Positions 49,280-62,912 of a stretch of 64,000 nucleotides of DNA are shown piece after piece. The notes under the pieces were generated by a model. The model ran no database searches. It was not told the DNA's origin and worked only from the letters and a program-made list of their open reading frames with translations. Position 1 is the stretch's first letter; each line of letters starts with the position of its first letter. Made by a program: the position numbers and the translations under genes. This DNA is from Coriaria nepalensis (taxonomy: Eukaryota; Streptophyta; Magnoliopsida; Cucurbitales; Coriariaceae), in NCBI GenBank assembly GCA_027186245.1, contig CP114481.1, forward strand, positions 48,081,501 through 48,145,500, read 5' to 3'.

Positions 49280-51267
49280 ATGCAAGTCGAACGAATTCTA
49301 GTTTTGCACTACAGACACAACTTTTGTGCACAACTTGCAAATGATCATTGCAAGGAAAGTGTGCATTCGTTTAACCTTAAAATCATTTCAATGAGTCATT
49401 TCAAGTCAATAACTTATTTCAAAGCAATTCGAACGAATTCCAGTTTTGCACTACAGACACAACTTTTGTGCATAAATTGCAAATGCTCATTGCAAGGAAA
49501 GTGTGCAATCGTTTAACCTTAAAATCATTTCAATGAGTCATTTCAAGTCAATAACTTATTTCAAAGCAATTCGAACGAATTCTATTTTTGCATTACAAAC
49601 ACAACTTTTGTGCATAACTTGCAAATGATCATTGCAAGGAAAGTGTGCATTCGTTTAAAATTAAAATCATTTCAATGAGTCATTTGAAGTAAATAACTTA
49701 TTTCAAAGCAAGTCGAACGAATTCTAGTTTTGCACTACAAACACAACTTTTGTGCATAACTTGCAAATGATCATTGCAAGGAAAGTGTGCATTCATTTAA
49801 CCTTAAAATCATTTCAATCAGTCATGTCAAGTCAATAACTTATTTCAAAGCAAGTCGAACGAATTCTAGTTTTCAACTACAGACACAACTTTTGTTCATA
49901 ACTTGCAAATAATCATTGCAAGGAAAGGGTGCATTCGTTTAACCATAAAATCATTTCAATGAGTCATTTCAAGTCAATAACTTATTTCAATGCAAGTCGA
50001 ACGAATTCTAGTTTTGCACTACAGACACAACTTTTGTGCATAACTTGCAAATGATCATTGCAAGGAAAGTGTGCATTCGTTTAACCTTAAAATCATTTCA
50101 ATGAGTCATTTCAAGTCAATAGCTTATTTGAAAGCAATTCGAACGAATTCTATTTTTGCACTACAAACACAACTTTTGTGCATAACTTGCAAATGATAAT
50201 TGCAAGGAAAGTGTGCATTCATTTAACCTTAAAATCATTTCAATCAGTCATGTCAAGTCAATAACTTATTTCAAAGCAAGTCGAACGAATTCTAGTTTTG
50301 CGCTACAGACACAACTTTTGTGCATAACTTGCAAATAATCATTGCAAGGAAAGTGTGCATTCGTTTAACCTTAAAATCATTTCAATGAGTCATTTCAAGT
50401 CAATAACTTATTTCAATGCAAGTCGAACGAATTCTAGTTTTGCACTACAGACACAACTTTTGTGCATAACTTGCAAATGATCATTGCAAGGAAAGTGTGC
50501 ATTCGTTTAACCTTAAAATCATTTCAATGAGTCATTTCAAGTCAATAGCTTATTTGAAAGCAATTCGAACGAATTCTATTTTTGCACTACAAACACAACT
50601 TTTGTGCATAACTTGCAAATGATAATTGCAAGGAAAGTGTGCATTCGTTTAAACTTAAAATCATATCAATGAGTAATTTCAAGTAAATAACTTATTTCAA
50701 AGCAACTCGAACGAATTCTAGTTTTGCACTACAGACACAACTTTTGTGCATAACTTGCAAATGATCATTGCAAGGAAAGTGTGCATTCATTTAACCTTAA
50801 AATCATTTCAATCAGTCATGTCAAGTCAATAACTTATTTCAAAGCAAGTCTAACGAATTCTAGTTTTCCACTACAGACACAACTTTTGTGCATAACTTGC
50901 AAATAATCATTGCAAGGAAAGTGTGCATTCGTTTAACCTTAAAATCATTTCAATGAGTCATTTCAAGTCAATAACTTATTTCAAAGCAAGTCGAACGAAT
51001 TCTAGTTTTGCACTACAGACACAACTTTTGTGCATAACTTGCAAATGATCATTGCAAGGAAAGTGTGCATTCATTTAACCTTAAAATCATTTCAATCAGT
51101 CATGTCAAGTCAATAACTTATTTCAAAGCAAGTCGAACGAATTCTAGTTTTCAACTACAGACACAACTTTTGTTCATAACTTGCAAATAATCATTGCAAG
51201 GAAAGGGTGCATTCGTTTAACCATAAAATCATTTCAACGAGTCATTTCAAGTCAATAACTTATTTCA
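49280..51267 (+). repeat. Family B 14-monomer HOR, copy 1 (1,988 bp)
   Basis: The marker TGCATAAATTGCAAATGCTC at about 49,470 recurs 1,988 bp later, as do GCAATCGTTTAACC, TTTGCATTACAAACAC and GTTTAAAATTAAAATC. GTTTTCAACTACAG occurs twice per unit (49,869 and 51,147). The copy is nearly identical to copy 2 in all stretches compared. Confidence 0.92.
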
Positions 51268-53255
51268 ATGCAAGTCGAACGAATTCTAGTTTTGCACTAC
51301 AGACACAACTTTTGTGCACAACTTGCAAATGATCATTGCAAGGAAAGTGTGCATTCGTTTAACCTTAAAATCATTTCAATGAGTCATTTCAAGTCAATAA
51401 CTTATTTCAAAGCAATTCGAACGAATTCCAGTTTTGCACTACAGACACAACTTTTGTGCATAAATTGCAAATGCTCATTGCAAGGAAAGTGTGCAATCGT
51501 TTAACCTTAAAATCATTTCAATGAGTCATTTCAAGTCAATAACTTATTTCAAAGCAATTCGAACGAATTCTATTTTTGCATTACAAACACAACTTTTGTG
51601 CATAACTTGCAAATGATCATTGCAAGGAAAGTGTGCATTCGTTTAAAATTAAAATCATTTCAATGAGTCATTTGAAGTAAATAACTTATTTCAAAGCAAG
51701 TCGAACGAATTCTAGTTTTGCACTACAAACACAACTTTTGTGCATAACTTGCAAATGATCATTGCAAGGAAAGTGTGCATTCATTTAACCTTAAAATCAT
51801 TTCAATCAGTCATGTCAAGTCAATAACTTATTTCAAAGCAAGTCGAACGAATTCTAGTTTTCAACTACAGACACAACTTTTGTTCATAACTTGCAAATAA
51901 TCATTGCAAGGAAAGGGTGCATTCGTTTAACCATAAAATCATTTCAATGAGTCATTTCAAGTCAATAACTTATTTCAATGCAAGTCGAACGAATTCTAGT
52001 TTTGCACTACAGACACAACTTTTGTGCATAACTTGCAAATGATCATTGCAAGGAAAGTGTGCATTCGTTTAACCTTAAAATCATTTCAATGAGTCATTTC
52101 AAGTCAATAGCTTATTTGAAAGCAATTCGAACGAATTCTATTTTTGCACTACAAACACAACTTTTGTGCATAACTTGCAAATGATAATTGCAAGGAAAGT
52201 GTGCATTCATTTAACCTTAAAATCATTTCAATCAGTCATGTCAAGTCAATAACTTATTTCAAAGCAAGTCGAACGAATTCTAGTTTTGCGCTACAGACAC
52301 AACTTTTGTGCATAACTTGCAAATAATCATTGCAAGGAAAGTGTGCATTCGTTTAACCTTAAAATCATTTCAATGAGTCATTTCAAGTCAATAACTTATT
52401 TCAATGCAAGTCGAACGAATTCTAGTTTTGCACTACAGACACAACTTTTGTGCATAACTTGCAAATGATCATTGCAAGGAAAGTGTGCATTCGTTTAACC
52501 TTAAAATCATTTCAATGAGTCATTTCAAGTCAATAGCTTATTTGAAAGCAATTCGAACGAATTCTATTTTTGCACTACAAACACAACTTTTGTGCATAAC
52601 TTGCAAATGATAATTGCAAGGAAAGTGTGCATTCGTTTAAACTTAAAATCATATCAATGAGTAATTTCAAGTAAATAACTTATTTCAAAGCAACTCGAAC
52701 GAATTCTAGTTTTGCACTACAGACACAACTTTTGTGCATAACTTGCAAATGATCATTGCAAGGAAAGTGTGCATTCATTTAACCTTAAAATCATTTCAAT
52801 CAGTCATGTCAAGTCAATAACTTATTTCAAAGCAAGTCTAACGAATTCTAGTTTTCCACTACAGACACAACTTTTGTGCATAACTTGCAAATAATCATTG
52901 CAAGGAAAGTGTGCATTCGTTTAACCTTAAAATCATTTCAATGAGTCATTTCAAGTCAATAACTTATTTCAAAGCAAGTCGAACGAATTCTAGTTTTGCA
53001 CTACAGACACAACTTTTGTGCATAACTTGCAAATGATCATTGCAAGGAAAGTGTGCATTCATTTAACCTTAAAATCATTTCAATCAGTCATGTCAAGTCA
53101 ATAACTTATTTCAAAGCAAGTCGAACGAATTCTAGTTTTCAACTACAGACACAACTTTTGTTCATAACTTGCAAATAATCATTGCAAGGAAAGGGTGCAT
53201 TCGTTTAACCATAAAATCATTTCAACGAGTCATTTCAAGTCAATAACTTATTTCA
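51268..53255 (+). repeat. Family B 14-monomer HOR, copy 2 (1,988 bp)
   Basis: This repeats copy 1 in full, with GTTTTCAACTACAG at 51,857 and 53,135. The same order of CAATAGCTTATTTGAAAGC, GCGCTACAG, AGTAATTTCAAGTAAATAAC and AAGTCTAACGAATTC monomers is kept. Such close identity implies recent amplification or active homogenisation, provided the assembly is right. Confidence 0.92.
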
Positions 53256-54817
53256 ATGCAAGTCGAACGAATTCTAGTTTTGCACTACAGACACAACTTT
53301 TGTGCACAACTTGCAAATGATCATTGCAAGGAAAGTGTGCATTCGTTTAACCTTAAAATCATTTCAATGAGTCATTTCAAGTCAATAACTTATTTCAAAG
53401 CAATTCGAACGAATTCCAGTTTTGCACTACAGACACAACTTTTGTGCATAAATTGCAAATGCTCATTGCAAGGAAAGTGTGCAATCGTTTAACCTTAAAA
53501 TCATTTCAATGAGTCATTTCAAGTCAATAACTTATTTCAAAGCAATTCGAACGAATTCTATTTTTGCATTACAAACACAACTTTTGTGCATAACTTGCAA
53601 ATGATCATTGCAAGGAAAGTGTGCATTCGTTTAAAATTAAAATCATTTCAATGAGTCATTTGAAGTAAATAACTTATTTCAAAGCAAGTCGAACGAATTC
53701 TAGTTTTGCACTACAAACACAACTTTTGTGCATAACTTGCAAATGATCATTGCAAGGAAAGTGTGCATTCATTTAACCTTAAAATCATTTCAATCAGTCA
53801 TGTCAAGTCAATAACTTATTTCAAAACAAGTCGAACGAATTCTAGTTTTGCGCTACAGACACAACTTTTGTGCATAACTTGCAAATAATCATTGCAAGGA
53901 AAGTGTGCATTCGTTTAACCTTAAAATCATTTCAATGAGTCATTTCAAGTCAATAACTTATTTCAATGCAAGTCGAACGAATTCTAGTTTTGCACTACAG
54001 ACACAACTTTTGTGCATAACTTGCAAATGATCATTGCAAGGAAAGTGTGCATTCGTTTAACCTTAAAATCATTTCAATGAGTCATTTCAAGTCAATAGCT
54101 TATTTGAAAGCAATTCGAACGAATTCTATTTTTGCACTACAAACACAACTTTTGTGCATAACTTGCAAATGATAATTGCAAGGAAAGTGTGCATTCGTTT
54201 AAACTTAAAATCATATCAATGAGTAATTTCAAGTAAATAACTTATTTCAAAGCAACTCGAACGAATTCTAGTTTTGCACTACAGACACAACTTTTGTGCA
54301 TAACTTGCAAATGATCATTGCAAGGAAAGTGTGCATTCATTTAACCTTAAAATCATTTCAATCAGTCATGTCAAGTCAATAACTTATTTCAAAGCAAGTC
54401 TAACGAATTCTAGTTTTCCACTACAGACACAACTTTTGTGCATAACTTGCAAATAATCATTGCAAGGAAAGTGTGCATTCGTTTAACCTTAAAATCATTT
54501 CAATGAGTCATTTCAAGTCAATAACTTATTTCAAAGCAAGTCGAACGAATTCTAGTTTTGCACTACAGACACAACTTTTGTGCATAACTTGCAAATGATC
54601 ATTGCAAGGAAAGTGTGCATTCATTTAACCTTAAAATCATTTCAATCAGTCATGTCAAGTCAATAACTTATTTCAAAGCAAGTCGAACGAATTCTAGTTT
54701 TCAACTACAGACACAACTTTTGTTCATAACTTGCAAATAATCATTGCAAGGAAAGGGTGCATTCGTTTAACCATAAAATCATTTCAACGAGTCATTTCAA
54801 GTCAATAACTTATTTCA
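53256..54817 (+). repeat. Family B HOR, 11-monomer version (1,562 bp)
   Basis: This equals the 14-monomer unit with three consecutive monomers removed near 53,830. The TTTTCAACTACAG monomer, the next monomer and the CAATAGCTTATTTG monomer are missing. The fused monomer reads TTTCAAAACAAGTCG and continues into GCGCTACAG. The loss is exactly 426 bp, as expected of unequal crossing-over in register. Confidence 0.9.
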
Positions 54818-56050
54818 ATGCAAGTCGAACGAATTCTAGTTTTGCACTACAGACACAACTTTTGTGCACAACTTGCAAATGATCATTGCAAGGAAAGTGT
54901 GCATTCGTTTAACCTTAAAATCATTTCAATGAGTCATTTCAAGTCAATAACTTATTTCAAAGCAATTCGAACGAATTCCAGTTTTGCACTACAGACACAA
55001 CTTTTGTGCATAAATTGCAAATGCTCATTGCAAGGAAAGTGTGCAATCGTTTAACCTTAAAATCATTTCAATGAGTCATTTCAAGTCAATAACTTATTTC
55101 AAAGCAATTCGAACGAATTCTATTTTTGCATTACAAACACAACTTTTGTGCATAACTTGCAAATGATCATTGCAAGGAAAGTGTGCATTCGTTTAAAATT
55201 AAAATCATTTCAATGAGTCATTTGAAGTAAATAACTTATTTCAAAGCAAGTCGAACGAATTCTAGTTTTGCACTACAAACACAACTTTTGTGCATAACTT
55301 GCAAATGATCATTGCAAGGAAAGTGTGCATTCATTTAACCTTAAAATCATTTCAATCAGTCATGTCAAGTCAATAACTTATTTCAAAACAAGTCGAACGA
55401 ATTCTAGTTTTGCGCTACAGACACAACTTTTGTGCATAACTTGCAAATAATCATTGCAAGGAAAGTGTGCATTCGTTTAACCTTAAAATCATTTCAATGA
55501 GTCATTTCAAGTCAATAACTTATTTCAATGCAAGTCGAACGAATTCTAGTTTTGCACTACAGACACAACTTTTGTGCATAACTTGCAAATGATCATTGCA
55601 AGGAAAGTGTGCATTCGTTTAACCTTAAAATCATTTCAATGAGTCATTTCAAGTCAATAGCTTATTTGAAAGCAATTCGAACGAATTCTATTTTTGCACT
55701 ACAAACACAACTTTTGTGCATAACTTGCAAATGATAATTGCAAGGAAAGTGTGCATTCGTTTAAACTTAAAATCATATCAATGAGTAATTTCAAGTAAAT
55801 AACTTATTTCAAAGCAACTCGAACGAATTCTAGTTTTGCACTACAGACACAACTTTTGTGCATAACTTGCAAATGATCATTGCAAGGAAAGTGTGCATTC
55901 ATTTAACCTTAAAATCATTTCAATCAGTCATGTCAAGTCAATAACTTATTTCAAAGCAAGTCTAACGAATTCTAGTTTTCCACTACAGACACAACTTTTG
56001 TGCATAACTTGCAAATAATCATTGCAAGGAAAGTGTGCATTCGTTTAACC
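54818..56050 (+). repeat. Family B HOR, partial copy carrying the same three-monomer loss
   Basis: This partial unit has the TTTCAAAACAAGTCG fusion at 55,384, 1,562 bp after that in the preceding copy. The deleted unit was therefore itself duplicated after it formed. The copy ends near 56,050, where CAATGAGTC becomes CATTGAGTC and CAATAACATATTTC appears. Confidence 0.88.
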
Positions 56051-56499
56051 TTAAAATCATTTCATTGAGTCATTTCAAGTCAATAACATATTTCAATGCA
56101 AGTTGGACGAATTCTAGTTTTGCACTACAGACACAACTTTTGTGCATAACTTGCAAATGATCATTGCAAGGAAAGTGTGCATTCGTTTAACCTTAAAATC
56201 ATTTCTGTGAGTCATTTCAAGTCAATAACTTATTTCAAAGCAATTCGAACGAATTCTATTTTTGCACTACGAACACAACTTTTGTGCATAACTTGCAAAT
56301 GATCATTGCAAGGAAAGTGTGCATTCGTTTAAAATTAAAATCATTTCAATGAGTCATTTCAAGTAAATAACTTATTTCAAAGCAAGTCGAACGAATTCTA
56401 GTTTTCAACTACAGACACAACTTTTGTGCATAACTTGCAAATAATCATTGCAAGGAAAGTGTGCATTCGTTTAACCTTAAAATCATTTCAATGAGTCAT

Positions 56500-56775
56500 T
56501 TCAAGTCAATAACTTATTTCAATGCAAGTCGAACGAATTCTAGTTTTAAACTACGGACACAACTTTTGTGCATAACTTGCAAATGATCATTGCAAGGAAA
56601 GTGTGCATTCGTTTAACCTTAAAATCATTTCAATGAGTCATTTCAAGTCAATAACTTATTTCAAAGCAATTCGAACGAATTCTAGTTTTGCACTACAGAC
56701 ACAACTTTTGTGCATAACTTGCAAATGATCATTGCAAGGAAAGTGTGCATTCGTTTAACCTTAAAATCATTTCAA
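56500..56775 (+). repeat. 5-monomer-offset duplication, copy 1
   Basis: TAGTTTTAAACTACGGACAC at 56,541 recurs at 57,251, 710 bp later, together with the following CAATTCG/CTAGTTTTGCACTACAG monomer. The match ends where the later copy reads TTTCAGTGAGTC. Confidence 0.8.
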
Positions 56776-57203
56776 TGAGTCATTTCAAGTCAATAACTTA
56801 TTTCAAAGCAATTTGAACGAAGTCTATTTTTGCACTACAAACACAAGTTTTGTGCATAACTTGCAATTGATCATTGCAAGGAAAGTGTGCATTCGTTTAA
56901 CCTTAAAATCATTTCAATGAGTCATTTCAAGTCAATAACTTATTTCAAAACAAGTCGAACGAATTCTAGTTTTGCACTACAGACACAAGTTTTGTGCATG
57001 ACATGCAAATGATCATTGCAGGGAAAGTGTGCATTCGTTTAACCTTAAAATCATTTCAATGAGTCATTTCAAGTAAATAACCTATTTCAATGCAAGTCGA
57101 ACAAATTCTAGTTTTGCACTACAGACACAACTTTTGTGCATAACTTGCAAATGATCATTGCAAGGAAAGTGTCCATTCGTTTAACCTTAAAATCATTTCA
57201 ATG
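56766..57203 (+). repeat. 13-monomer-offset duplication, copy 1
   Basis: Three monomers with ATTTGAACGAAGTC (56,811), TGCATGACATGC with GATCATTGCAGGG (56,995) and GAACAAATTCTAG with GTGTCCATTCG recur in order at 58,612-59,049. The offset is 1,846 bp. Confidence 0.85.
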
Positions 57204-57209
57204 AGTCAT

Positions 57210-57485
57210 TTCAAGTCAATAACTTATTTCAATGCAAGTCGAACGAATTCTAGTTTTAAACTACGGACACAACTTTTGTGCATAACTTGCAAATGATCAT
57301 TGCAAGGAAAGTGTGCATTCGTTTAACCTTAAAATCATTTCAATGAGTCATTTCAAGTCAATAACTTATTTCAAAGCAATTCGAACGAATTCTAGTTTTG
57401 CACTACAGACACAACTTTTGTGCATAACTTGCAAATGATCATTGCAAGGAAAGTGTGCATTCGTTTAACCTTAAAATCATTTCAG
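57210..57485 (+). repeat. 5-monomer-offset duplication, copy 2
   Basis: This is the partner of 56,500-56,775. It directly follows the first copy of a 13-monomer-offset duplication, so the two duplications are interleaved. Confidence 0.8.
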
Positions 57486-58611
57486 TGAGTCATTTCAAGT
57501 CAATAACTTATTTCAAAGCAATTCGAACGAATTCTATTTTTGCACTATGAACACAACTTTTGTGCATAACTCGCAAATGATCATTGCAAGGAAAGTGTGC
57601 ATTCGTTTAAAATTAAAATCATTTCAATGAGTCATTTCAAGTAAATAACTTATTTCAAAGCAAGTCGAATGAATTCTAGTTTTGCACTACAGACACAACT
57701 TTTGTGCATAACTTGCAAATGATCATTGCAAGGAAAGTGTGCATTCGTTCAACCTTATAATCATTTCAATGAGTCTTTTCAAGTCAATAACTTATTTCAT
57801 AGCGATTCGAACGAATTCTATTTTTGCACTACAAACACAAGTTTTGTGCATAACTTGCAAATGATCATTCCAAGGAAAGTGGGCATTCGTTTGACCTTAA
57901 AATTATTTCAATCAGTCATATCAAGTCAATAACTTATTTCAAAGCAAGTCGAACGAATTCTAGTTTTCCACTACGTACACAACTTTTGTGCATAACTTGC
58001 AAATGATCATTGCAAGGAAAGTGTGCATTCGCTTAACCTTAAAATCATTTCAATGAGTCATTTCAAGTCAATAACTTATGTCAAAGCAAGTCGAACGAAT
58101 TCTAGTTTTCCACTACAAGCACAAGTTTTCTGCATAACTTCCAAATGATCATTGCAAGGAAAGTGTGCATTCGTTTAACCTTAAAATCATTTCAATGAGT
58201 CATTTCAAGTCAAGAATTTATTTCAAAGCAATTCGGACGAATTCTATTTTTGCACTAGAAACACAAGTTTTGTGCATAACTTGCAAATGATCATTTCAAG
58301 AAAAGTGTGCATTCATTTAACCTTAAAATCATTTCAATCAGTCATTTCAAGTCAATATCATATTTCAAAGCAATTCAAACGAATTCTATTTTTGCACTAC
58401 GAACACAACTTTTGTGCATAACTTGCAAATGATCAATGCAAGGAAAGTGTGCATTCGTTTAACCTCAAAATCATTTCAATGAGTCATTTCAAGTCAATAA
58501 CTTATTTCAATGCAAGTCGAACGAATTCTAGTTTTGCACTAGAGACACAACCTTTGTGCATAACTTGCAAATGATCATTGCAAGGAAAGTGTGCATTCGT
58601 TTAACCTTAAA

Positions 58612-59049
58612 ATCATTTCAATGAGTCATTTCAAGTCAATAACTTATTTCAAAGCAATTTGAACGAAGTCTATTTTTGCACTACAAACACAAGTTTTGTG
58701 CATAACTTGCAATTGATCATTGCAAGGAAAGTGTGCATTCGTTTAACCTTAAAATCATTTCAATGAGTCATTTCAAGTCAATAACTTATTTCAAAACAAG
58801 TCGAACGAATTCTAGTTTTGCACTACAGACACAAGTTTTGTGCATGACATGCAAATGATCATTGCAGGGAAAGTGTGCATTCGTTTAACCTTAAAATCAT
58901 TTCAATGAGTCATTTCAAGTAAATAACCTATTTCAATGCAAGTCGAACAAATTCTAGTTTTGCACTACAGACACAACTTTTGTGCATAACTTGCAAATGA
59001 TCATTGCAAGGAAAGTGTCCATTCGTTTAACCTTAAAATCATTTCATTG
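58612..59049 (+). repeat. 13-monomer-offset duplication, copy 2
   Basis: This is the partner of 56,766-57,203, with the same four private variants. It ends where CAATGAGTC becomes CATTGAGTC. Another offset, ten monomers (1,420 bp), links TTTTCTGCATAACTTCC at about 58,127 and 59,547. Confidence 0.85.
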
Positions 59050-60314
59050 AGTCATTTCAAGTCAATAACTTATTTCAAAGCAATTCGAACGAATTCTATT
59101 TTTGCCCTACAAACACAACTTTTGTGCATAACTTGCAAATGATCATTGCAAGGAAAGTGTGCATTCGTTAGAAATTAAAATCATTTCAATGAGTCATTCC
59201 AAGTAAATAACTTATTTCAAAGCAAGTCGAACGAATTCTAGTTTTGCACTACAGACACAACTTCTGTGCATAACTTGCAAATGATCATTGCAAGGAAAGT
59301 GTGCATTCATTTAACCTTAAAATCATTTCAATCAGTCATTTCAAGTCAATAACTTATTTCAAAGCAAGTCGAACGAATTCTAGTTTTCCACTACAGACAC
59401 GACTTTTGTGCATAACTTGCAAATGATCATTGCAAGGAAAGTGTGCATTCGCTTAACCTTAAAATCATTTCAGTGAGTCATTTCAAGTCAATAACTTATG
59501 TGAAAGCAAGTCGAACGAATTCTAGTTTTCCACTACAAACACAACTTTTCTGCATAACTTCCAAATGATCATTGCAAGGAAAGTGTGCATTCGTTTAACC
59601 TTAAAATCATTTCAATGGGTCTTTTCAAGTCAATAATTTATTTCACAGCAATTCGGACAAATTCTATTTTTGCACTACAAACACAAGTTTTGTGCATAAC
59701 TTGCAAATGATTATTTCAAGAAAAGTGTGCATTCATTTAACCTTAAAATCATTTAAATCAGTCATTTCAAGTCAATATCATATTTCAAAGCAATTCAAAC
59801 GAATTCTATTTTTGCACTACAAACACAACTTTTGTGCATAACTTGCAAATGATCAATGCTAGGAAAGTGTCCATTCGTTTAACCTTAAAATCATTTAAAT
59901 GAGTCATTTCAAGTCAAGAACTTATTTCAAAGCAAGTAAAACGAATTCTAGTTTTGCACTACCAACAAAAGTTTTGTGCATAACATGCAAATGATCATTC
60001 CAAGGAAAGTGTCGATTCTTTTAACCTTAAAATCATTTCAATAAGTCATTTTATGTCAATAACTTATTTCAAAGCAATTCGAACGAATTCTATTTTTGCA
60101 CTACAGACACAAGTTTTGTGCATAACTTGTAAATGATCATTGCAAGGAAAGTGTGTATTCGTTTAACCATAAAATCATTTCAATGAGTCATTTCAAGTCA
60201 ATATCATATTTCAAAGCAATTTGAACGAATTCTGTTTTTGCACTACAAACACAACTTTTGTGAATGACTTGCAAGTAATCATTGCAAGGAAAGTGTGCAT
60301 TCGTTTAACCTTAA

Positions 60315-60740
60315 AATCATTTCAATCAGTCATTTTAAGTCAATAACTTATTTGAAAGCAATTCGAACCAATTCTATTTTTGCACTACAAACACAACTTT
60401 TGCGCATAACTTGCAAATGATCAATGCAAGGAAAGTGTGCATTCGTTTAAAATTAAAATCATTTCAATGAGTCATTTCAAGTGAATAACTTATTTCAAAG
60501 CAAGTCGAACGAATTCTAGTTTTGCACTATAGACACAACTTTTGTGCATAACTTGCAAATGATCATTGCAAGGAAAGTGTGCATTCGTTTAACATTAAAA
60601 TCATTTCAATGAGTCATTTCAAGTCAATAAATTATTTCAAAGCAAGTCGAACGATTTCTAGGTTTCCACTACAAACACAACTTTTGTGCATAACTGGCAA
60701 ATGATCATTGCAAGGAAAGTGTGCATTCGTTTAACCCTAA
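60315..60740 (+). repeat. 3-monomer tandem duplication in B-II, copy 1 (426 bp)
   Basis: ATTCGAACCAATTC with TTTTGCGCATAAC (60,361), a GCACTATAGACAC monomer and an ACGATTTCTAGGTTTCC monomer form this unit. The same three follow at 60,741-61,166. Confidence 0.85.
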
Positions 60741-61166
60741 AATCATTTCAATCAGTCATTTTAAGTCAATAACTTATTTGACAGCAATTCGAACCAATTC
60801 TATTTTTGCACTACAAACACAACTTTTGCGCATAACTTGCAAATGATCAATGCAAGGAAAGTGTGCATTCGTTTAAAATTAAAATCATTTCAATGAGTCA
60901 TTTCAAGTGAATAACTTATTTCAAAGCAAGTCGAACGAATTCTAGTTTTGCACTATAGACACAACTTTTGTGGATAACTTGCAAATGATCATTGCAAGGA
61001 AAGTGTGCATTCGTTTAACATTAAAATCATTTCAATGAGTCATTTCAAGTCAATAAATTATTTCAAAGCAAGTTGAACGATTTCTAGGTTTCCACTACAA
61101 ACACAACTTTTGTGCATAACTGGCAAATGATCATTGCAAGGAAAGTGTGCATTCGTTTAAAATTAA
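60741..61166 (+). repeat. 3-monomer tandem duplication in B-II, copy 2 (426 bp)
   Basis: This is the second copy of the unit. It has private changes TTTGACAGC and GTGGATAAC. The GATTTC variant here removes the GAATTC site. Confidence 0.85.
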
Positions 61167-61584
61167 AATCATTTCAATGAGTCATTTCAAGTCAATAACT
61201 TATTTCAAAGCAAGTCGAACGAATTCTAGTTTTGCACTACAGACACAACTTTTGTGCGTAACTTGCAAATGATCATTGCAAGGAAAGTGTGCATTCGTTT
61301 AACATTAAAATCATTTCAAGGAGTCATTTCAAGTCAATAAATTATTTCAAAGCGAGTCGAACGATTTCTAGTTTTCCACTACAAACACAACTTTTGTGCA
61401 TAACTTGCAAGTAATCATTGCAAGGAAAGTGTGCATTCATTTAAAATTAAAATCATTTCAATGAGTCATATCTAGTCAATAATTTATTTCAAAGCGAGTC
61501 GAACGATTTCTAGTTTTCCACTACAAACACAACTTTTGTGCATAACTGGCAAATGATCATTGCAAGGAAAGTGTGCATTCGTTT

Positions 61585-62060
61585 AAAATTAAAATCATTT
61601 CAATGAGTCATATCTAGTCAATAACTTATTTCAAAGCAAGTCGAACGAATTCTAGTTTTGCACTACAGACACAACTTTTGTGCATAACTTGCAAATGATC
61701 ATTGCAAGGAAAGTGTGCATTCGTTTAACCTTAAAATCATTTCAATGAGTCATTTCAAATTAATAACTAATTTCAAAGCAATCCGAACGAATTCTAGTTT
61801 TGCACTACAGACACAACTTTTGTGCATAACTTGCAAATGATCATCGCAAGGAAAGTGTGCATTCGTTTAACCTTAAAATCATTTCAATGAGTCATTTCAA
61901 GTCAATAACTAATTTCAAAGCAATTCGAACGAATTCTATTTTTGCACTACAAAAACAAGTTTTGTGCATAACTTGCAAATGATCATTTCCAGGAAAGTGT
62001 GCATTCATTTAACCTTAAAATCATTTCAATCAGTCATTTCAAGTAAATATCATATTTCAA
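61585..62060 (+). repeat. 6-monomer-offset duplication, copy 1
   Basis: CATATCTAGTC (TATCTAG at 61,611), CATTTCAAATTAATAACTAA, GATCATCGCAAGG and GATCATTTCCAGG recur in order 852 bp later at 62,437-62,912. Confidence 0.82.
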
Positions 62061-62436
62061 AGCAATTCGAACGAATTCTATTTTTGCACTTCAAACACAA
62101 CTTTTGTGCATAACTTGCAAATGATCATTGCAAGGAAAGTGTGCATTCGTTTAACCTTAAAATCAATTCAATGAGTCATTTCAAGTCAATAAATTTTTTC
62201 AAAGCAAGTCGAATGAATTCTAGTTTTGCACTACAAACACAAGTTTTGTGCACAACACACAAATGATCATTGCAAGGAAAGTGTGCATTCGTTTAACCTT
62301 AAAATCATTTCAATGAGTCATTTCAAGTCAATAAATGATTTCAAAGCGAGTCGAACGATTTCTAGTTTTCTACTACAAACACAACTTTTGTGCATAACTG
62401 GCAAATGATCATTGCAAGGAAAGTGTGCATTCGTTT

Positions 62437-62912
62437 AAAATTAAAATCATTTCAATGAGTCATATCTAGTCAATAACTTATTTCAAAGCAAGTCGAACGA
62501 ATTCTAGTTTTGCGCTACAGACACAATTTTTGTGCATAACTTGCAAATGATCATTGCAAGGAAAGTGTGGATTCGTTTAACCTTAAAATCATTTCAATGA
62601 GTCATTTCAAATTAATAACTAATTTCAAAGCAATTCGAACGAATTCTAGTTTTGCACTACAGACACAACTTTTGTGCATAACTTGCAAATGATCATCGCA
62701 AGGAAAGTGTGCATTCGTTTAACCTTAAAATCATTTCAATGAGTCATTTCAAGTCAATAACTAATTTCAAAGCAATTCGAACGAATTCTATTTTTGCACT
62801 ACAAAAACAAGTTTTGTGCATAACTTGCAAATGATCATTTCCAGGAAAGTGTGCATTCATTTAACCTTAAAATCATTTCAATCACTCATTTCAACTAAAT
62901 ATCATATTTCAA
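62437..62912 (+). repeat. 6-monomer-offset duplication, copy 2
   Basis: This is the partner of 61,585-62,060 (TATCTAG at 62,463). Differences include GCGCTACAGACACAATTTT and CAATCACTCATTTCAAC. The monomers after each copy also resemble each other for a further stretch. Confidence 0.82.

Noticed and set aside
49280..49516. Repeated 78-codon gene in family B (also at 51,268, 53,256 and 54,818)
   Set aside because: It recurs only because the HOR recurs. The sequence is ordinary satellite read through two monomers.
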